Shown: positions 51,701 through 62,205 of the stretch, one piece after another | How the letters are laid out: each line of letters begins with the position of its first letter | How positions within the stretch are numbered: position 1 is the stretch's first letter | Source: Hoplostethus atlanticus | Lineage: Eukaryota; Chordata; Actinopteri; Trachichthyiformes; Trachichthyidae | Length of the DNA: 64,000 nt | Assembly: GCA_034670405.1 (NCBI GenBank) | Contig: JAXDDX010000011.1 | Location: 5,748,001-5,812,000 of the forward strand | Reading direction: 5' to 3' | Notes under the pieces: generated by a model | Seen by the model: the letters and a program-made list of their open reading frames with translations, nothing else | Told to the model about the DNA's origin: nothing | Database searches by the model: none | Position numbers and translations under genes: made by a program

Positions 51701-54700
51701 GAAAACAACTTTCAACTTTAATATATTTCCCCTTTTATTTAATTATTTATTTAATATTGTCACAATTAACCCTCCATAGAAGGCTCATGAACTGATTAAA
51801 TACTATACAGCCCATTGAAACCACATAGAGGAGACAAACACAAACACAAACTCAGACTCAACCTCAACAGCTGGTTAGCCATAGAGTTAGGGTTAGGATT
51901 GCTAACAACAGGAACTGGTTATCCCTTAGTCACATTTAGCCAACATCACATCTTGCATAGCATCACCACACTGATTAAGATGCTTTGAATAGGATGTTTT
52001 CTTGTGGATGATGCAACAGTCTACAGGGAGCAGCAATTATTGTAATGACCTGGGAGTACTAACCCCTGCATTTTAAGACCAGATTTTATAGGTCTTTACA
52101 ACTGCATTCATGTATTTAGAGAAATAGTGACCTAATGCTGCAGTTTGCAAGTTTCCAGGAAACTGCTGTCTCTGTTTGGCCACATGTTATCACTGACATT
52201 GTGGGGAGCTCCTAGTTACATAAGTGCACAGTGTCCTTCCTTCTGGGAGAAAGCTACAAGCTTCAAGCTGCAATTTTTGTGTCCAAACTAGACACCAGGT
52301 TTTGTGGGTCCTGTAATGGGCCAGGCTTTTGTATAGCTGTCTCTTTTGATTCATATCAGAGGCATTTCAGTGCTTGATCTTGCAAACTGCTTCTGCAACA
52401 CAGATCTTGCAAAATTAAAGCACAAAAAGAATCACTCACCCTTTCCAAAGTAAACGTCCGAACCACGTATTCAGCCAGAGGTTCCACCTCCACAAAAGTC
52501 ACCTTGAAATCGCCATACACCTCTGCATCATCTGGCCAATACTTATAGCACTTGACCTGTTAAAAAATAAAATGTCATGTAATGTAATTTAATCAAATAT
52601 AATGACTGTAACATAATCAGAATCTCTGAACACCTTCATCAAGTAGCCAATAATCAAACACTTTTCATATATAATATATAAAGATTTATATTATAATGCC
52701 CAGCCCAACACCTAGACTTCATCTAGACACTAACAGCTTTATACTGGCCAGCTATTGCACTTTTTCTCCAAAAACACAGAAATGTAGCTGAAAGCTTTTG
52801 ATATTGTACAAAACACTGAAGAATATATTAGAATACACACTAGCTAACTGAAGAATAATACTTCTATCTCAGCAACCACCAACTCATAATGATGAATATA
52901 AATCAAAACAACGATAGGTATTAGGAATAGTCTTGTAGAGTAGAACAGAATAGAGGAAAAGAACAACATACCCTTCCAACCTCCACCAGATTGGTTACCA
53001 TGACGATGCAGGCTGACTGTTCCTGCCACACCATCCTCCAGAAGTCATACACTGTCTCATGAACTGGACCTAAACACACACATACACACATATTGAACCC
53101 CTCCAGGACTGTGTATGTGAGTGAATTTACCATGTGAATCTTGTAGCCTGTTTGACAGTGTGTGTAGAGACAGCATGAAATCTCCTGTGTGACAGCATTT
53201 ATAAAGAGTTTGTATTTTATCATGTGTATGACAGTGTGTCCAGTATCTTACCCTGAGTAGCAATGTAGTGACTTGGTCTCTGGTAGCCCTGAGAATATAA
53301 TACAACACCATTAAACAACAACCGCAACAACTCAATATGCGATGAAAGTGCATGCTTCATGTTGTGAAATGTAAAGAAATTAGACATACTCTGGAGCTGG
53401 AGACATCCACAACATACTATTAACAACTTTGTAACTGTCAATTGTTGAAAACTAATCATTTAGCTTCCTCTCAACAAGAAATATTTACTACAATAAAAGA
53501 CAATAGAAAACCACTTATGACAGGGTGTCTCCAAGATGCATTCAGAAATATGTGGCTGACATATTGAATTTCATTGCAGTTTGTTTTATTCATCAAAATT
53601 GCGCTGTGTGTAGGCTATCCAAGTTAGAAAACGTAATGCAAGCTGATCTTTAGAAAGTTGGGACATCTCATTGTGGTGATGTTCTGGAGGGCACTGATAT
53701 ACTAAATATTTGCAAATGACATTTCTTCAGCAACATGGGGCCCATAGTACAACCCTGTCAAGACCGATCTATCTATGGCTCTGCATTCTGTATTCTCCAG
53801 TACATAACCTGTTTAAGCTGTCACAGGCTCTGGGTGTTGTTGCCTGTCACCTTGACAACTTATACCTGCTGCTATGACAACTGTCAGGGGTGTGCTGAGC
53901 ATTAGGACAACCGTCACGCATGTACAAGATTCCCAATGGCAGCATGATGGAAATAGGGAGCATGTATGTGCAAATGTACGTAAGAGGTAAGACAGATAGA
54001 CAGTGAGATGGACGGAAGGATGGAGGGAGGGAGAGATGGAAAGAGACCTTAGCAGGTCAACGGAAGGATAAATGGATGGATGCATGGTTGGATATACAGA
54101 TGAAAAGATGTATCGTTGGGGGGAGGTGACTAAAAGAAACCACAGTGATACTTACATCCCTGTACAGCCAAATCTACAGCCCAAGCCACAGGCAGAAAGA
54201 ACGAGTGGAGGAAAGAAAGAAAGCACAACACTGTCAGTGAGTGTCAATCAGGAAAAGAAAAGCTGCATTGACGTGACATAATGGGAATTTGAATAGAACA
54301 TGCAGAAAAAAAACATGGTCTGGAACTGGAAGAGTTAGAATGAATAGAAAGGAGGCTTCCTGAAGTATCATGGCAATTTCCATTAGAACAACTAACAGCC
54401 AAGGTACCCTGAGGCCTGAGGCATACTCCGACTCCGAAACCTGATGTGCTATGATGGCAATGGCATCATTTCACTGAACATTACATTTATAGTTGTGTCG
54501 ACATTCCAGCTTTCTGAGTCTCAGGATGTGTCCACAAGGCACATTTTCATCCAAATTCCTTGACAGCCATCTTAGTTGTGCTATCAGAGATTAGCTTGAT
54601 ACACCAGGAATTGTCCTCGGTATCCATCCTAGTTCTAGGTGAACGTGAGTGGAAGCATGCATACAACAGCTCTAATGGCAGTTAATGGCAATATAGAAAG

Positions 54701-55528
54701 ACATGCTAAAAGCAGCATTAGCATTTAAAACAGCACAATGTAAGAAATTGACATGCAGAAGATTGTTGTAAAGCTGAGAGGAGAGTGGAGGGGTGGGAAT
54801 GGCCAAACATGGATGGATGGGTGGGTAGATTGAGTTAGGTGAGTGCATAGTGACAGATGATAGTTAAAACTAGGGTTGGATGATGGATGGTGCAGTAGAT
54901 AGATAAAATGGATTGACAGTTCTGAGAAAGGTAAAGCACATGACATACAAGAGAGTGAGAATACGAAGAATAACAACTCCTCTCTTTTGTACAACTCTTA
55001 GCATTGTGTGGTTGTATATCTTTATAACTTGCAATGATGGTGACAAACATTGACTTATTCTATTGTTGTACGTATTGTAACTCACTTTGAATATGTGCAT
55101 CGGCTAAATACCTAAGTTGTAAAGGTAATTTAAATTGTGTGTATGCATGATTTCATAGATGAATGGGCAAAAGGATGAATGGGTGAATGGAGAGTGGGGA
55201 GAAAGACAGAATATTGGACACATGAGAAGGAGAAATGTGTGTATGATGTCTTTTCGGGATGGCTGGATGTATAAAATGATGATAAGATGAATGACTGGTA
55301 GACGCGATAAGGTATAGAGGCCTGACATACGAGCGAGGGGGTGTGGTTTCGTTGGTTTCGTTGGGAGCCAATAGTAGCGTTCGATGCGTTTCCACTTACA
55401 TCGATGTAGTTGGCGTTGATGTAGTCAGAGGAAGGGTCATCTTCTATGGGCTGGAGAATAACCCTCGAATGGTCATCTAAAGAGAGAGATAGGAATACAA
55501 TGTGGGAGAGAGAAACGGCAAGAGACAA

Positions 55529-55571
<43 letters not shown>

Positions 55572-55699
55572 GACAAGGAGAGTCAGAGAAAAAAAGAGAT
55601 GATTAGTTTTAGGGTTGGAAATGGCATTAATGTAGTTAGAGGAGGGATCTCCTTCTACTGGTCACCTAAAACAGACACACACTGGATAAATAAACATGC

Positions 55700-55795
<96 letters not shown>

Positions 55796-58700
55796 TATTG
55801 AATAAAATACTCGGTTCTTACACGCTATGATATCAGTGGGTCTTGGTGCCGTGCTGTTAGGGCTTGGGTTAATGCTCTAGGATTCTTATAGGTTATGGTT
55901 TTATCAGAGTTAAGATTAGGGCTCTAATTTGGCGTCTAGGGTAGAGTTGGGTTGTAGAGTTCTCACATGCTATGATGTTCCCATAACGGTTCTTGGTACG
56001 GTTCTGCTCCTTCTTGGCCACATCCCAGGAGGCTGATTGGCCTTCAAAGAAACTCTGCAACACCAACAGTAGACAAGAAAATAATAATGTGAATTACACA
56101 TCACACAACCTTACAAGGTCATGCCCCTGCTAGGAGAGCTCCACAGGGAGATGCGTGGGGAGAAACTCTGATCTGTCCAAACGCTAAAATAAAGAGCCAA
56201 AATATCAAACAAAGCAAACAGGTTTACTTGAAAGATATCAGACACCTAAACTAGATGAATGTGTTGCACTAAATCAGCTACTCCAATATCAGGCCGTAGT
56301 TATCAGGTCTGTTATATACTACAAGTGCAAACATTTCCACCACTACTACTATTAACAACATTAATACAACTACTGCTGTTGCTGCTACCACGGTAAGACT
56401 ACTTATACTACTGTTACTGCTAGTACTACTATTAATACTAATAACCTTACCTCATACTCCTCCTTGAAGCCATAGCTGTCAGATGTTTTCATTAAGTTGA
56501 TGTGCTGTAGGAGGTCAGCCACTCTGATAGCAGGGTGGAGTTGCCCTGTCTGGTATGGAGACTCAGTGCCTTCACAGTGATACCGAGGAACATCTAGCAG
56601 CCTACTGTTCTCCGCTGCAGAGCCACTGTGGTTCTCATCTATAGGAGGGGGAGGAGAGTACTGGTTAGAAGGTCAGTCACTCATTCACTCAGTCATTTAG
56701 CGTGTATTTCATTTATTTGTTATTTATTCATTCCTTTATCCATGCCTTCACTCTATGTCCCCTAATCCTGCCAAAGGCTTCGCAATGCCCTGTAACTTAA
56801 GGTAGACTGAATAAAATACGAAACAATGATTGATTAGTAGGATCAATTTTGCTAGGTCTGCCTACACAAAAGCCAACAAAACAATATAAGGCATAAGGAA
56901 AATTATTTTCAATATGTGGCTCTCCAGAGAGAAGGCATTAAAACCAGTTCCTTAAGGAAACACTTGATCTTATACAAGCCAAACAAACCATTAGATATAC
57001 AGTCTGTCTGTTTCCTCTGTCTATACTCACCAGTGATTGGAACTACAGGTCAAAGCAGCAGGAAAAGATGAGAGCAGAGGTTTAGTCAGACTAAAGGTTA
57101 GGTAGATTTGACTCTACACGTGGACTAAAGGTTAGTTTGACTGCTTTGGTCAGTCTACAAGGAGCTCAAAGGATTTACACATGATGTATGATCCAAAGAT
57201 ACAGTAGATGACATCATTACAGCAGGTGACTGGAGCATGACCAACAGTAACAACCAACATAACCAACCAACATAAAAACAAAAACAACAAGAACAACCAT
57301 GGCAACTTGAGGATAACAAAGTTGTGTTGAAGTGCATTGAACACTATCAAAGTAATAAATAAAATATATTGAAAGTATATCGTAAGCCTAAGCGAAGCAG
57401 CGAGCGGCGATCCAACCCGAGTTCAACTTCCGTCATGCATCGTCCAGCCAAATGGTGGAGGTTATCTTGATCGACCAATGAGATTTCATTCTACTGTGTG
57501 AAATAGCTTCACAACAGCATGGAGGAGAGTTTGATTGTGGCTGTCTCCAGTTTTCTGGAGTTGTTTGATGTTTCACAAAATGCCTACCGGGATATAAATA
57601 AAAAAGCTGCTGCATGGCAGCTTGTGGGGGCCAGAGTTGGCATATCAGGTGAGCAACAACAGCAGCAAGAATGACGCCATTCTCCTATCAGATTAATGAA
57701 CAGATAAATAAAATGATGAATACGAGGTTATTTTATAGGCACATGCAAGCTGTTGGGGGCACATGTGTAGGCAGCTGTATTGTTAACTGTTTCCATGGCA
57801 ACCACCGCTCACTGAATGCAGACTTTCATGTTGGCTTGTGGAGCTGTGGAGAAACCTGGTCCCCCTACAGTCCCATTAAATATGGCACTTTTGGATGTTT
57901 CTCTTAAATGTATTTCTTTGATGACATATTCTGCCACAAGAAAAACTAGATAATGATGTAATGATTCCACTAATAATCTTAATACTATTTGCATTTTGGA
58001 CACTAGTACATTGGAAGCACATTTGAGATAATTAAGGGGTCAAATTGTTGCAGAGGTTCCAGGTGAACCTTCATGTACTGTATATGATAATGTGAGTTGG
58101 CAGTAGTAATCCACAAACTGACAGGCTGACTAATGGACTAGCTTGGAGTTGCAGCACAACCGAATGATTTCTTCACCACTGTTTATTAACTGACACTGTA
58201 TATTTCATCCAACTGATGCCTTTCTCTGCTCTGAGGACATGTTAGTTTGATTGTTAAAGGTTCATTAAGCCCTTGTCAGGCCAATTAACAGTAAACTTCA
58301 CCCGACATTGCCGCTTAATTCACTACTTCCTGCTACTTCCTTCTACTCTGTGACGTGATTGGCTGAGACAGATTTGAACTGCAGCCTTCACTCCAAATTA
58401 GAGGCTGTGGAACAGGAAATTAATTAACACAGTTTTGGTGGGGTTGTGGGGGTACGTGTGTGTGTGTGTGTGTGTGGAGAGGTCAGGGGTGGGGGGCTCT
58501 GGCCTTACTTTGGCCTTAAGGGTATCTAAGAACTCTACATCATGCTGCAGTGTCACACTAAGCTAAAACTAGAGATAAACACATTGCAGTGCAACGCTGG
58601 AGTTATATCCAACTTGGCAACACTACAGTTTTCATAATGCCGCCGCTCAGATCGGGGCATCAACAGCCAAACATGTCTAGAGAATGAGGTTCATTTCTAT

Positions 58701-61700
58701 GAAAACACAGATGGTAGATATTCAAGCAGGGCTCTAGATCCAGCACACATAAAGAAAGCTGTAAGCACTAAACAATTGTTTGCTGTCACTTGATGTCACA
58801 GTTCTCATCTGCAGCCGTTTTTGCAGTGGCAATATGTCAAATCGACATGGCATGACTGAAAACAACCCATAATTATGGGGATAATGCGGTCTCTAAGGGA
58901 GAATGGTGGTAATTATGGAGAATATCAATAAACTTAAGTGGGAAACACGGAAACCAAAGAAAACACACTATGACAGATGAACATCTTAGCTATTAGCAGC
59001 CATGTCACACATGGAGTGGCGGGTCTAGGCAGCAGAAACACACTAGCTGAGCACACATTTGAATCTTGATCGTTTGTTCCAATCCAGGACACATGTTTTT
59101 GTAAACCAAATCTAATTTGTATTTTTGTTAACCTGTCAGAGTGTTAGCAGCACTGACTTCTGTCCCTGCTATCAACAGATTGTAGATGGTAATTATCTGT
59201 AATCTGCAAGTATTCAGATACGTCATACGTATCTATCCTACTCTATGTCTGTTGCAAAGTGATTCCGACTATCTGAGTGTTGGGCATCTCACCATGGTGA
59301 TGTTATAGAGGACTTTGGTACACATATAAAGCCAACACTTCTACACAACTAACACTAATAAAGGATAAGGCCATTGTACCAATAGTATAACCTAGCCAAA
59401 CTATCAATGGTTCTGTGTAAACCCAGCCACATAAACATACATGGTAGGAAACATACATGGTAGGGGTACAAGCACAGGACACTGGAGAATGTAATAATGG
59501 TGACTCTAACCATGCCTGTGGTTTTAATTGCCACAGCCGTGGGCACTGGGACTCAAAGCCAACGGCTACGCACTGACAAACAGACACACACACAGGGCAG
59601 GACTACAAGCACAAAGGCTTTAGACTGTAATGGGGATGATTAGGGTGATAACTACAGCATGGTGTGGTGATGGGTGACATTTCTAACCATGCCAGTGGTC
59701 TCACCTAGCACAGCAGTGGGCACGAGAGGATCGTTGGGCACTGTGGGAGGAAACATGGTGAGGAAAAATCTAAATTGCAATGTTACTTAAAGTAAGAGTC
59801 AGGACCAAAAATAGGTGGCAGGAAATTAAAATGCTCCCCAAAATAGGAAGAGGAGCAGTCCTCTGACACACTATACTTTCTCCCATCTGGAGGCAAACAT
59901 GAGGGAAAAGGTCACCGTTCAATAAGACAAGTCCTCATGCTAGCTACTTCTGCTAGAGCTTTAATTCCAGATGACATTCTGAAGATGAAATCTATGGATC
60001 ACCTAGAGATTGTTAAAATCAAATTCTCCTCATTGGAGAAGACAAGACAAATAGATAACAAACACCTTATCTAGAGGTTTTAGCAATTTGATGAGAATAG
60101 AATAGAAAAGAATATCAAAATTCTAGGTTCACACTCATTGATGTGCAGTCTTGTTGTTGTAGGCAAAATTGAGAGGTTGAGTAAACAGGTGCTGATGGAG
60201 TTGTGTGAGTCCATGAAGAGTTATAGTTCAGAGTTAATACCACTACTACCACTACTACTACTGATACTACTACTAATAACTAATAACTAATAACTGATAC
60301 TACTACTACTACTAATAATCTAGTTTATGAACCTACATCTGCTGTTGTAGTTGTGAGAGTCCATAAAGGTCACAGCCATGGGGTCGTCTCCATGGAGAGT
60401 GCTCTGATCGGCATAGCTACGATCCATAGCGTTCACCATGTGTGTCATTTCCTGCCGCGTTGTTCCGATGGCATCTTTGCGCTTCTTTGCCAATTTCCTG
60501 TCAAGAGCAGAGGGAAAAAAATTAGGCAACACACACACACACACACTTGCACAAACATCAGCTAGCCTGCAGACCACCGCCTTGCTTAGCTTAGCTCAGC
60601 ACAGAACAGCCTCACATTAGCTAGTATAGCTTATGCATGAGGAAAGCTAGGTGCTATCAGGTCTCTAGTTGGCCACAATAGCAAGGCTGGGGTCTGCAGA
60701 CTGCTGATTCTAGACACAGAGTCAGAACCAACAAGGATGAGAAAGAAAGGTAAAAAAGAAAAAGAAAACTGGGGATCAGGAGAAGAAGAGAGAGAAGAGG
60801 AGAGGGGTAGAGGTAAGGAGGGAGAGATGGGGGGCTGGGGGTAGTTTGTAAATGACAGCAGGTAACAAACAGTCAGTGGGCTCAGCTACAGGAGCATAGG
60901 GGAAAATAGCAACCAATGCAGAACAGGGAAAATGACCATGACCTGCTAGTAGCATAGGGAAAGCGTAGGGAAAACCTGTTATTAACAATGGTACCATAAA
61001 GCTGCTGTCAGATGAAAGCTTCCAAAAATCAACTCTTTTTTCAAATTAAGAAAAAGTCTTATTTTCAGACTGATACTCTTTTTTTTTTATTGAGTTTCAT
61101 GAGCCCTGTGCATCATGAAACATAGTCAGCACATACAGGGCAATGTAGACTTTCAATTAAAGCAAAAAATAACACATTAGAAATGCTCGGTTTGCATCTG
61201 ACAGCAAAGATAGGAAAATCCCATTAAAACAATAGTAGGGGAATGACTTGTGATCTACAGTAGCCCAAGGAAAACCATTTACCAACCATAGTACCACAGG
61301 GGAGTTATCATCATATGAGTAGCGTAGGGCTTTAGGCCATGTCATGAACCGTGCAGTACAGATATGGGAGATATATTTAAGGGATACCTGATTTTGAATT
61401 TTATTCTGTTATAACTCTTCAGAGGCAATTGTCATAATGTGGAAAAAAAAGAGTTTCTAATTTTGTCCTCCAGCTACCCCTGAAATCAGCTTATTAGCAT
61501 TGTTAGCCTTTTCATGAGGAATGCAACCAATGCTTATAAGTGTTTTTGAGTTACTGAAGAGCCAATACAGAAACCTTCCTCCATGATGTCTCCAAGACAA
61601 ATAACAGCCGAAAAATCGAAATGTCAAGGTATCCATTTAAGTGGCGGCCTACAGAAATCCATAAATTCCCAGGAGAAATAACTATAGAGGACTGTAAACC

Positions 61701-62162
61701 TCAAGCATGACAGAGCATGCAGGAACTGTAGTTGTACCCAGAGCCATAGATGTACACCAGTTAGGCCAACATCTCAAACAATCACCATGTTTACACAGGG
61801 CCTGCTCAAAATGAGTTGCTTCCACACATGCCATTTTGTGTCCCAAAATGAATTCAAACAGGAGGGACACAAAATTACCACAGATGGGAGTAATGGCATC
61901 TGGTGAATGCAGAGGATTGGTGAACAAGTCCATCTTTGACAGTTGCAAAACTGATAGAATATACGGCTCTGACTTTGTCACGGCAGACAGACAGACAGAA
62001 AACATGCTGTGTTTTTTGTTTGTTTTACCTCTTGACCCCATAATACACCATCTCCACCTCAAAGACCACCCACACACACACACAGACACACACTCACACA
62101 TTCAGCAGGAACACAGCTTTATCTACTGACCAGGTTAACATACCGTATTGTATGTGTGTTTG

Positions 62163-62205
<43 letters not shown>

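Noticed and set aside
55130..55576. 148-residue - strand frame starting with Ser-Leu repeats
   Set aside because: Combines an AG/CT microsatellite, the real ptprk exon 55,400-55,476 and intron read-through; only the exon is kept.
62029..62057. A 29-base - strand segment ending in a donor that would join ptprk as [10 protein letters not shown] then KLAKKRK
   Set aside because: The acceptor lacks a pyrimidine tract (TG-rich, ends ttgag), the peptide is not a membrane span, and the 30-base exon at 63,072 fits the same junction far better.
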